Source: Obelidium mucronatum
Taxonomy: Eukaryota > Chytridiomycota > Chytridiomycetes > Chytridiales > Chytriomycetaceae
Direction: 5' to 3'
Assembly (NCBI GenBank): GCA_025765595.1
Contig: JAIVFH010000416.1
Span: 1-21,339, forward strand
DNA: 21,339 bases
A program made the position numbers and the translations under genes. How positions within the stretch are numbered: the stretch's first letter is position 1; each line of letters begins with the position of its first letter. This document shows positions 1-8,693 of this stretch, one piece after another. The notes under the pieces were generated by a model. The model was given only the letters and a program-made list of their open reading frames with translations, did not search any database and was not told the DNA's origin.

Positions 1-264
1 TCTACTACAAAAGTCTACTTTGTCTTTTCAAGCCTCACACTTCCTCAACAGACCTCAGGTACATTGAACAGTACCACCTTGTGGGATCTGGGTCGTTGAA
101 GCACTGGGTGCGCAACAAGAATTTGGCACGTTAAGTCCTAATCATCAACGGGCGCTAATTGCCAAATATGTCCAAGGACTTACCTGCTGCAGACATACAG
201 TTCTACTACAAAAGTCTACTTTGTCTTTTCAAGCCTCACACTTCCTCAACAGACCTCAGGTACA
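1..264 (+). repeat. Partial in-frame tandem duplication, 201-bp period
   Basis: Positions 1-63 and 202-264 are identical, giving a 201-bp period (67 codons). Both copies read in the same frame and encode the YYKSLLCLFKPH segment that precedes the helicase domain in Helitron-type proteins. Copy 1 runs on into YIEQYHLVGSGSLKHWVRNK and then in-frame TAA codons; copy 2 runs on into the splice donor at 271. Only the last 63 bp of the first copy are visible because the window starts inside it. I infer a local tandem duplication inside an already decaying gene. Confidence 0.85.
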
Positions 265-300
265 CTTCAGGTAAATGTTATGTTTTTCTGTCTTCCTGCT

Positions 301-325
301 TTCCAATAATTTCATTTTATTGGAA
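301..325. repeat. Inverted repeat inside helicase intron 1
   Basis: TTCCAATAA (301-309) pairs perfectly with TTATTGGAA (317-325) across a 7-nt loop. The hairpin occupies almost half of the 58-bp intron 271-328 and ends 3 nt before the acceptor AG. The same motif recurs in the next intron of this gene. Confidence 0.85.
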
Positions 326-1617
326 CAGACCAGACCTATCAGGATGCGTATTCCCATTTTTTGCTTCATGGCGCTGCAGCCAATGTAACAGCTGCACAGC
401 TTCATGAGGAACTCAATCGGGGGTATTATGAAAGCAATGAAAAGAAGTTCTCAAATGAGGAATCAGACGAAGAGAGGATATTAAGGGAGCACCCGCTTTC
501 TGATCCTGATTCACTAATGTCTTCTTCTGACATTTGTGACCATGTACCAGATGATGAAGATGGGAACTTGTTGGGAGACTTTGAACAAGAATTGGCTGAT
601 TCTATTGCGTGTTCAGTTGCTGCCGATCTGGATAGCATCCATCCCCTATTGGATGCTGCTATTTCCTCTTCCGTCAACAATGCTCCAATATTGCAGCATA
701 CGTATCTTCCAACATTTTCAACTTTCGAGGATTATAAAGCTGCTTTAAAAGCGCAGGAAGTGCGACAGGACCTGGATTTTAATGGCGCAGATCGCTACTA
801 TTGACAAGTGTCCAAATCTGAGAAAGTTCTTCGTCTGGGGGACTTACTTGTCCCTGTACCCTGGGTTGAGCCAACTCCTGGTGCTGTTCCGAATCCTTCT
901 GTTTTGAAACCTTTTGCCAGAATCTGTCAAATATCAAGTGCATTCTGCTTGGATTTTTGGCAGCATTACACTTTTGAGACTTACGCGAGGCACCTTCTTT
1001 TCCTCTATCTTAATGATGCTCACCAAATTGATGATCCTACCAAATACAACCTAAAACCTCAGCTAATTGGGTACCTTGGTGGTGAAGCTGGCACCGGCAA
1101 ATCGGCTGTAATATCTGCATTGTTGACATTTGCAAAACTATGGGGGAGAAGAAATACTATTGAAACAATGTCATTCACTGGGTTGGCTGGTCTTATGATT
1201 GAAGGAGATACAATTCACTCCTACCGCGGGTTGACCATATGTTTGGATCAATCTCCTCCTTTGAATCATACACTAAAAATCAAGATACAATGTGTTTACC
1301 TGTCGATTGTTGATGAGGTTTCAATGACAAAGATTGATATTATGGGGAAAGCAGATTTGAGAACTCGTGAAGCTTGTGGAAATAGTCCCCATGTTTGGGC
1401 AGGGAAACATCTGCTCAAATGTGGAGACTGGTTGCAACTTCCTCCCGTTGGAGGAAAACCTTTGTTTGACCATGCTTCCCGGACATCTTCAGACAGCTCG
1501 AATGTTGCTGCTGGACGACGCCTATGGGCAAACTTGAATTTCGTTGTGTTTCTGACAAAGGTTTGATTTCACTTGATTCCGTTTATCCAATATTTTTTGC
1601 TTTCCTTTGATTCCATC

Positions 1618-1725
1618 TTTCCAATATTTCTATTTTATTGGAAAAGGCCCTTTCCAATATTTTTATTTTATTGGAAAATGCCCTTTCCAATATTTTTATT
1701 TTATTGGAAAATGCCCTTTCCAATA
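1618..1725. repeat. 33-bp tandem hairpin repeats in helicase intron 2
   Basis: The element TTTCCAATA..TATTGGAAA starts at 1618, 1651 and 1684 with full arms (1636-1644, 1669-1677 and 1702-1710), and a fourth left arm is at 1717-1725. The period is exactly 33 bp. More diverged CCAATA and TATTGGA pieces flank the array, and the intron ends TTTTATTGGATACAG, nearly the same as the end of intron 1. The array explains why this intron is 217 bp long when most in the window are 44-72 bp. Confidence 0.88.
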
Positions 1726-2223
1726 GGAAGTTTGTATCTTCCACTAATCCTATTTTATTGTATTTTATTGGATACAGGTTTGGCGCCAGAAAGATGACCC
1801 CGTATTCATGGGGATCCTAGCGCGAATGCGTTGGGGGGCACTGACTCAGTCTGATATTGATGAAATCAACGCTACAAGTTCCCAAGCCCAGTCAACTTTG
1901 TCAAATGTCCCACCAACTCTAGAATTCTTTGCACCAGTGGCTACTGCGATGAATCTTGAACGATGCGCTGTCTTGCGGAAGACAGTCATGGACTTTGCTC
2001 GGGAAAAGCAATTGGTGTGCTATCGGATTGTAGCGAAGGCTTCGAAGGATGTCAATACCGCAGAATTGTCTCGACTTGGTTTTCTGAATGACGATGCCAC
2101 CAGCAAAATTCCCCTCACTTTTGAATTCTACCTTGGAATGCCTGTGATGATAACAAAGCGTATTCCAGATTTGGAACACTTGAAGATCTTCGCCAATGGA
2201 ACTTTGGCCTTTGTTTTGGGATT

Positions 2224-2241
2224 TGCCGCTGCGTCAAATGA
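2224..2241 (+). repeat. Target-site duplication, left copy
   Basis: TGCCGCTGCGTCAAATGA is repeated without mismatch at 2573-2590 and brackets the SINE. It is helicase coding sequence. The copies are 349 bp apart, so removing the insertion and one copy brings the two halves of the helicase exon back into one frame. Confidence 0.95.
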
Positions 2242-2572
2242 TTTTTTTTTTTTTTGGTTTTGATGTGTATGTATTTTGTAATTAACACTTTGTCGAACAA
2301 CTACTTCTCCCAAATTTCTCAGTACAGTATAGTTAGGCCCGGCTCACATTCTGGACAGCAAGTGACTTTGCACCCCAACCCCCCTTGTAGACCTCTCGTC
2401 TACTTCCTCTTTTACTTGGGCACCTTCCACTCTACTCTGTAGTTCAGAAGTGCAGGTCTCCTTTGAGGGCTCCTGAACCACCACCAACTTCATTTTCGGT
2501 TCCACCAGGGTTTGAACCGGGAACCTGCAGCACATCAGCATCAGGTCTTAACCACCTGAGCCATTGATCCCC
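2242..2572 (-). mobile_element. tRNA-derived SINE, antisense, inserted in helicase exon
   Basis: Read on the minus strand, this 331-bp element starts at 2572 with a tRNA-like head. It holds an A box (TGGCTCAGGTGG, 2563-2552) and a B box (GGTTCAAACCC, 2518-2508), continues with about 250 bp of body unrelated to tRNA, and ends in a run of 14 A (2255-2242). Perfect 18-bp direct repeats flank it. Internal RNA polymerase III boxes, a 3' oligo(A) tail and a long target-site duplication define a retroposed SINE; it encodes no protein. It would depend on a LINE reverse transcriptase elsewhere in the genome. The perfect duplication suggests a fairly recent insertion, later than the helicase. I do not recognise the SINE family. 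Confidence 0.93.
2508..2563 (-). promoter_or_regulatory. SINE internal Pol III promoter (A and B boxes)
   Basis: The A box TGGCTCAGGTGG (2552-2563) fits TRGYNNARNGG and the B box GGTTCAAACCC (2508-2518) fits GGTTCRANNCC. Their spacing of about 33 bp is in the tRNA range. The sequence between and around them no longer looks like a foldable, functional tRNA. Confidence 0.85.
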
Positions 2573-2590
2573 TGCCGCTGCGTCAAATGA
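2573..2590 (+). repeat. Target-site duplication, right copy
   Basis: This is an exact copy of 2224-2241, immediately next to the 5' (tRNA-like) end of the antisense SINE. Helicase coding sequence resumes directly after it. Confidence 0.95.
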
Positions 2591-3211
2591 ATCGTTCATA
2601 TCAACAACAGTGAATGGTGTGGTTGTTAAACAATTCAAATTCATGCCTGGCTGGTTGTGGGTTAAAGTTCGGAATTGTAATCAGGTTCTGGTCGCTGGGT
2701 GTGCTCCTGGTGTTGTTGCTGTGCCCCCTCTCACGCTTTCTGTCAGAATTTCACTGCCCAATTCTGATAAGTCAAAGTCAATCACTCTGACCCAGTTTCC
2801 CGCTATCTCCGCTTTGGCTTGCACCCCTGAGAAACTTCAAGGGGTCACCTTGAATCATTGGATCACCATTGCTCAATTGGACCGTGCAAACTATAATCCT
2901 CAAACTTTATATGTGGCTTTCTCTCGTGTCAAAACATTGACATCAATAAGACTTGTGCAAAAACTTTCCATGGCTTATTCAAGAAAGTTCCGGCCCCCTA
3001 AAAAATTTGCAGACGAAATGATTCGTCTCATTAATTTGGTACAACTTCCGGATTACACTCCCGACCATATTATACATGCCTTCCATCAATGGAAAGAGGA
3101 GCAACAGTCTTTTGCTCTTGCTCTTCCTTAAGTATTGACTCTATTTTCAAAATAAACCAGTTTTTATGCAGTACTATTCTTTAAAACTTCTAAAAAAAAA
3201 TTCAGCGCTAA

Positions 3212-4724
3212 AAAGGTCCTAGCGGATGGCTTGCCACCGCACCTCAGTCGTTTCAGATCTGGTTTGATATTCTTCAACAAGATGCTGAACTGAATTATTC
3301 CCTGACTTCCCCGTGGTTTGACATTGCGAGACATTACGTTGACTTTGAAGTGATTGGTCTTCCATACATACCTCTCTTCCCAATGGAAACGCAAGTCAAG
3401 TTGATCAAGAGGTACGATAGTATATTTCATGATATCGATATTGTTTGGGGTGGTTCTTTGGCTGCGACAAAGCGAGAGTTTTTCGATGCAAAGCGGTGGG
3501 GGTTCCGATTGTTCAAATGGACAGTAGATGAAGCAGACGGTGCAATTGTTTTGTAAGTACGGCATATGTGGGTAAAAGAATGTCCCTTAACTCTCTTTCT
3601 TTGTTTTAGAACGGAATCATGGCATAGCTCTCTGGAATTTAATGAGATGATCAATTTAAAAAGTCTACGCCAAATGTGAGATCTTCTTATATAGATACGC
3701 TTGATATTAAATAATTGCTCTTTGCAGTGGAGGAGCAAGCACTTCCAAGAGTTCTGAGATTCCACATGAAATTTCCAATCTAACAAACTTGGAATATCTG
3801 TAAGTATCTTGCAAAATTGATTCTCCTGCGACTTTATTTCTTAATATCTCTTTCTTATGCTTTTTATATAGAAACTTGGGGTCACATAAAATAACCGGAA
3901 TGATTCCGTTTTCGATAGGAGCACTTGTAAACTTGACATATCTGTTGCGTGCATTATGGTGTTAATTTTATCTTCTTTTAACCCTAACCCTCTATCGGTC
4001 CAGGTGTCTGGAAAAGAATTGTTTGGAAGGAAATATCCCACCATCTATTTGCAAGCTAGCGAGCCTGGAGACCTTGTAAGAGCCACAACAGTGGCAAAAC
4101 ATTTTAACAATGTTAATTTTAGAGAACTCAATGATAATTGCCTGGATGGAAATATCCCAAATATGATAGGGAATCTAACTCGATTGAAAGTCTTGTAATG
4201 CGCTGCTTAAAAAAAAGGGCATTCATGCACTAAATTAGGTCTTTCTTTTTTTTTATGCTAGGAAGTTGGCAGGTAATCAATTATCTGGTACGATTCCCAA
4301 GTCGATTTGTACCATACCCTTGTTGGAAACAATGTAAAGCACAATATTGATTCAAACGGAACCCCGCTCCTTACTTTTCTTTTTTTTAATTTAGATCTCT
4401 ATTTGATAATCAGCTTATCGGCGAGATTCCCGCGGCGATTGGAAACTTGAAGCAGTTGGAACAATTGTGAGGAAAATCAGTTGTCTGAATTAATCGTTTT
4501 AAAAAAAACACCAGGCACCTTCAAGGAAACCAGTTGACTGGCCACCTGCCAGAATCACTAGGGAATCTGAAGAAACTCAAATTTATGTAAGTAATGAGGA
4601 GTCTCTGATGCAGGAAATTAAAAGCCGTAAAACACCACCCTCCAGACAAGTTCAGAATAACTGTTTGTCTGGACGCGTTCCGGCATCATTGGGGAATTTG
4701 AAATTGAGGCTGCATGTACTGTAA
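3212..4724 (+). CDS. Leucine-rich-repeat protein, one repeat per exon, 5' end unresolved
   Basis: Exons are <3212..3552, 3610..3675, 3728..3799, 3872..3943, 4004..4075, 4123..4194, 4262..4333, 4395..4466, 4515..4586 and 4646..4720. Seven consecutive exons are exactly 72 nt (24 residues), the last is 75 nt, and all nine introns (47-72 bp) are phase 2. Each LRR exon encodes one plant-type repeat, e.g. KLAGNQLSGTIPKSICTI and HLQGNQLTGHLPESLGNL (consensus LxLxxNxLxGxIPxxLGxL). Eight repeats are visible, the first being poor. The N-terminal exon reads WFDIARHY..GLPYIPLFP..WGFRLFKWTVDEAD and belongs to no family I can name with confidence. No clear start codon is seen; the frame opens after TAA at 3209. 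I see no signal peptide or membrane segment. After 4720 there is either another donor (GTAAGT) or, unspliced, CTG then TAA (4722-4724). No further repeat follows, so the gene may be truncated by the hairpin cluster. LRRs usually mediate protein binding; the partner is unknown. Confidence 0.8.
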
Positions 4725-4754
4725 GTTATAACAAACTTTAGTTTTAGGGCTGGT

Positions 4755-4874
4755 GGATATGGGAGAGGCCGAAGGCCTGTCCCATATCCGGTTTCCGGAG
4801 CAAAGCTCCGGATTCCGCCGGTGCAATCCGCCGCAGGCGGATTGCTGCGGCGGATTGCAGGCAGATTGCACCGG
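4755..4874. repeat. Cluster of GC-rich perfect hairpins
   Basis: There are three nested palindromes in 120 bp. Hairpin 1 pairs GGATATGGGA (4755-4764) with TCCCATATCC (4780-4789) and holds an inner AGGCC/GGCCT stem. Hairpin 2 pairs TCCGGAGC (4794-4801) with GCTCCGGA (4805-4812) around an AAA loop. Hairpin 3 has outer arms CCGGTGCAATC (4818-4828) and GATTGCACCGG (4864-4874), and inner GCAATCCGCC (4823-4832) that can pair with either of two copies of GGCGGATTGC (4836-4845, 4849-4858). It lies between the convergent 3' ends of the LRR and transposase genes, is far richer in GC than its surroundings, and has no coding frame I can support. Confidence 0.85.
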
Positions 4875-4911
4875 GATGTACACTTCTAAGAATAAAAAGA
4901 CTGAACCGAAG

Positions 4912-4917
4912 TTTATT
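4912..4917 (-). promoter_or_regulatory. Poly(A) signal overlapping the transposase stop codon
   Basis: The minus strand reads CAATAAAC, where TAA (4915-4913) is the stop codon and AATAAA (4917-4912) is a canonical poly(A) signal. The 3' UTR would therefore be very short and would reach the edge of the hairpin cluster. Confidence 0.6.
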
Positions 4918-7900
4918 GGAAAAACTGTGCAATTGTTGTTGTTTGTGACTTAAAGAGAGAACACTGCCGCCTTGAGCCATCACACTTTCCTTTCGCTCTT
5001 TTACACGAGTCACAAGCTTCGGATTTTCGCTTCTTCGACAATTGATTGCAGTTCTCGTGGTGAATTCTTTTCTTTGGAATTGATGGCTCCGCCGCTGTTG
5101 TTGGCATAATCACGGCCTCTGCTGTTCCAGTCATTGTGGCGTCCACAGTTTCTTTAGGTGCAATGGGAGGAACACAAGCATCTCCAGGAGCAATTTGCGG
5201 CACTATATCAATTCCCACAAGACTAGAAATTCCAGTAACGGCCGCTGGCGCCGCTGGCGGTAATCGAACAGCCGCCGCTGACGCTCCAACATTCGTTGTA
5301 GCCATTGGAACGGTTGCTGATTGACATGCTGATTGAGACTTCGACTTTCCCCGAGTAAATTTCATTCGAAGGGCATTTGGAGTCACTGATTGAAAGCTTG
5401 GGTCAAGCGTAAGTAGATGCTTCTTCACGACCCGCCAATCTTTTTGTGCCCCGTCAGGATAGCGACTTTGAATAAAACCGAGAACGTCATTCCAATGTGA
5501 ATTCGATACATCCGCAAGATCACGCGCAGGTGTTGGTGTTGTCGTGGAAGAATGATGGGCATGTTCTGGCCCAGGGGGTTTGGTTCTGGGATGCAGCGGA
5601 ACAGGTAAGAATTCAATTAAGCTGGATGGTGTGTCTATAGGAGCATTTAAATAAGTGACAAATGATTCTGTATCCGTATTTGAACTGATGGCGGTTGAGA
5701 TTGAGGGCAACATTTCTGGAAATTGTGCGATTTGGAATAATTCAGGGGTTGGATTCCAGTCAGGCAAGCCAGAATTCAAACAAGTAGTTGATATTGGACC
5801 AGCGGCTTCTTCAAGCGGCTTGGATTCTGAATTCTTTTCCCTGTTTCGTTGCTGAATTTTTGCATTCCAGTGCTGGCGAAGAGTCGCCTCTGACCGGCAG
5901 AAAACATTATCCAGTGTTGAAGATGCAAAACTCCACAACAATAGAAATTCCCGCACTCGATTCTTCATAGAAATGGCAGACAGTGTATAAAATAGCTTGG
6001 ACACAAGGAAATGTTCTTCTGGCGTGAATTTATGATGTTTCGTAGTTTTTGGATGTCGAAAGGAAAATAAAGTATTTTCCCTTGTGGTTGGTTTCGAATT
6101 GCGGGGAAAGACCAGCTTAGCTTGTATACTTTGGTGACAACGGGAGTTAAGATTGAGCTTTCCGTTTGTGTTTTGAGTAACAGCGTGATTGTACAAAATA
6201 GCGGTGACCAGCAAAGACTCGGACCAGGAATGTTTCACTACGCTCTGCTCTTCCTGCACATTTCGAAGGAGCTCCAGTTCTTCAGGGCTCCAGTTGCGTT
6301 GCATGTCAGCGCTGTCAGGCTCAATTTGCAGGAGTTTGACAATCACAGCTTTATCAAGAATAACAGGAGTTCCAACGTGACTCATAGATGTTTGAAAAAG
6401 GCGGCGAAACCCGAGTCGTTGAGAGTTACTTGCAGTAGCCTCTTCAATGGCACTTTGGCTGGGGCGGTGATTTGGTGTTAAAAGACCAAAAAGGTCCCGC
6501 CACTTGGATAAGTTGGTTGCTCCTTCTGGAGAATAGCGCCAAACATCATTTGCTGGCGGTCTCTTGTTCATTATCTCCAAAGCAAAAGCTGTTTGACGAG
6601 AATCAGGAATCATTCCATTGATTGCTGCAGCGGCACGAGCTAAATCCGCAAACGGAACTGAATTTAATGTTGGAATACGGCCAAATCGTTGACCTTGCTC
6701 CAAATTAACCTGTGAATTCATTCAGCATCACCAAAAATGTGATAAGAATCTCGAACCTCCACAATATGAATCATCAGCAATCGAAGACCCACACGCATAG
6801 AAACAGTTCGTCTGGGAAGTATTGCATTCAAGCCGCTGTTAAACGATTCACATGTACTGGTCTCGACGATGCTTCGCTCAATGCCGTTTTCAACATAGAC
6901 ATTACTGGCAATTGGCGACAAGTCTCCCAAGAATATATGTCGTAGAGTATTCAAGCATGTACCTTCCCACTCCGATTGGGTGCTTGATATATATTCGATT
7001 GGCGTTGTTTCCAAGAACCGACGAACTTGATAAAACATAATTTCCCTCTCCCACAGGTGGCGAGGTTTCGAATAAATCAGTTTCGAGAGCTCATCAGCAA
7101 AGTTACGGCGATATTCAGATTTGATTTTGGTGTTGAGTCGTTGCATGAAATGCCAAGGGTCTTGAGTAAATCGAACGCTGCCATACGGGGATGTTATTAT
7201 ATATGTGAATTAATTGACAGACACCAAGAGCCATACCGAGACCCAAACACGCGCTGTAGCACCGATCGATATGAATTGATGTTATCACAGCAAACAGTAA
7301 TTTCCTGAGTACTATCAAGTGGCGGAAAGGTCACCTGCTCTTTCCTCAATTCGGTTTTTAAGTCCATGGGTATTTGGACTTCAGGGGGGCCCTGCCGATC
7401 ATTGTTCGCTGGATCCCCGGCAAATGTGGCACATCCTTCATCTTCATCGGCTTCCCCGGCTTCAAATTCCACGTCGTCGTCATCTAAATTAAGGCCCCCT
7501 TTACAAAAAAGGTCAGTAAAGCTTGTAAGTTGCAAAAAACAGAAGTACCAAATAGCGCCGCATTTCCATTTCCCTTGATGTTGATGTCATTCACAGACTG
7601 GAAGGCTGCACCGATCTCAACATGATTCTCTGATTTCACGAAGCAGGCATGAGCAACTTGTCCAATCTCATTGATTATGACTAGAATAATCCTGCATTCC
7701 TTCAAAACAACTGGCTGTCCGAATTGATCAGTAGATTTGCGGCGTAGAGTAATCCGAAGCCGTTTGGCGTATTTTTCGGTTCCATCAACAGCCATCTTGC
7801 ACTTAATGGTAGCTGTTTCCATTAACAGTTTTGCAACCCATTCGTAATCTTTGGTCCACTCAAGCCAGAAATTTGTAAGTGTTTTCGAATCTGGGACTTG

Positions 7901-8693
7901 ATGGCTCTCTAAAAAGGTTTCCACAGAGACTGGAGTTGGAATGAGACAATCTTAAGAGATATTTAGAAATTAGAACTGTCGAAGTCTGAAGAAAAAACAA
8001 ACCAGGAGCAGCTGACCGCATCTGCTGACAAGCGGCAGCAAAGAGCTCCAGGAGCTCGTAGTAGCGCGAGGTTCGAAACTGTTGGCAAGACTTTATTCCC
8101 TGAGCAAGGCCATCTCCAGAACGAATCCCTTTATCAACTATTGCATCGATGAAGTGTTTTGAAAACCCGCCTTTCAGAGTGAAATAGTACGGCAGCCGCT
8201 TTGATATATCTGGACGATTTAATGAAGCCAGGAACTTTGGACAGAGCATGTTGAAGTATCGACCCATCTTGTCGCTATCATCTTCATCAGTAACGTCCTG
8301 TGATGATTGTTACTGTTACAATAAAACAATAGTCCAATAAAGATGTACCTTTCCTTCGCGCCTTGCTCTATCCTCTCGTCTGAGCTTTGAGCACTCATAA
8401 GACACATATATAACTTCGGTGGTGTGACGAACATCTTGGACCAGTCTTGTCTTGTATTCGCTCACATTAACAACGCACGAGCAGGATAAGCGTTGACAGC
8501 GAGGTTTTTGGCCATCGAGCCATACTTCGGGACACCAAACAAAGTAGGGGGTGTCAAATAGTTGCGCCGGACGAACTGCTCTGTTACTTTCGGGAGTTTG
8601 AAGAACCGGCGGAAACTGCTTATTTGCGACTGCTTCTTGGAAGCGCAGTCTTGCTCGCTCGGCAGCATGGGCACTTGGTCCGAATTTGGACAT
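4913..8693 (-). CDS. DDE transposase-like protein with Myb/SANT-like segments
   Basis: The model is complement(4913..6709, 6757..7177, 7237..7498, 7549..7950, 8003..8297, 8349..8693), six exons giving 1,173 residues with no internal stop. All five introns are 47-59 bp. The N-terminal part (PYFVWCPEVWL..YECSKL) is cysteine-containing and looks like the DUF6729-type domain found beside such transposases; this is uncertain. The RNase-H-like core shows D269 in MAVDGTEKY, D419 in TVCCDNINSY, DPWHFMQRL, and E545 in TSTCESFNSGL, the usual DDE order. An acidic run follows residue 352. C-terminally, Myb/SANT-like segments lie at about 714-774, 802-861 and 978-1032. The end (CDSCKRAKGKC..C) resembles a Zn2Cys6 cluster lacking its last two cysteines. 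ATG 8693-8691 has A at -3; an in-frame ATG at 8816-8814 would add 41 residues. It presumably cuts and joins transposon ends. I found no terminal inverted repeats, so element limits are open. Confidence 0.75.

Larger units (their letters stand above)
1..3131 (+). pseudogene. Helitron-type PIF1-like DNA helicase, C-terminal part, degenerate
   Basis: Reconstructed exons are <1..270, 329..1560 and 1778..3131, the last interrupted by a SINE at 2242-2572. The segment LLCLFKPH (about 213-236) resembles the LTLFKPWR stretch before the helicase in Helitron proteins. Then come Walker A GGEAGTGKS (1078-1104), FTGLAGLMIEGDTIHS, the Walker B-like IVDEVSM (about 1306-1326), GDWLQLPPVGG (about 1423-1455), and C-terminally QGVTL and YVAFSRVKTL. 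These are PIF1 superfamily 1B motifs, expected to unwind DNA 5' to 3' during rolling-circle transposition. The Rep/HUH nuclease would lie upstream of the window. Defects are TAA codons at about 132 and 156-158, a TGA at 802-804 after which the same frame continues, and the SINE. Intron 271-328 is phase 1 and intron 1561-1777 is phase 0. It could be a cellular PIF1 paralogue, but the LLCLFKPH segment favours a Helitron. Confidence 0.85.

Noticed and set aside
1618..1725. CRISPR-like array (33-bp period)
   Set aside because: Repeats are contiguous with no unique spacers, lie within a spliceosomal intron and occur in a eukaryotic genome.
3222..3240. Hairpin GCGG-a-TGGC/GCCACCGC just after the helicase, as a Helitron 3' end
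   Set aside because: There is no CTRR right after the hairpin, and it lies in the open frame leading into the LRR gene. Without other copies to align it cannot be called an element end.
3979..3992. Two telomere-like CCCTAA units
   Set aside because: They lie in the pyrimidine-rich 3' part of an LRR intron; two units are too few to mean an interstitial telomere.
6718..6721. ATGA stop/start overlap between two minus-strand frames, as in coupled translation
   Set aside because: A 47-bp intron (6710-6756, donor GTTCGA, branch-like GCTGAAT) joins both frames in phase 0 as one transposase gene, fitting the other introns.
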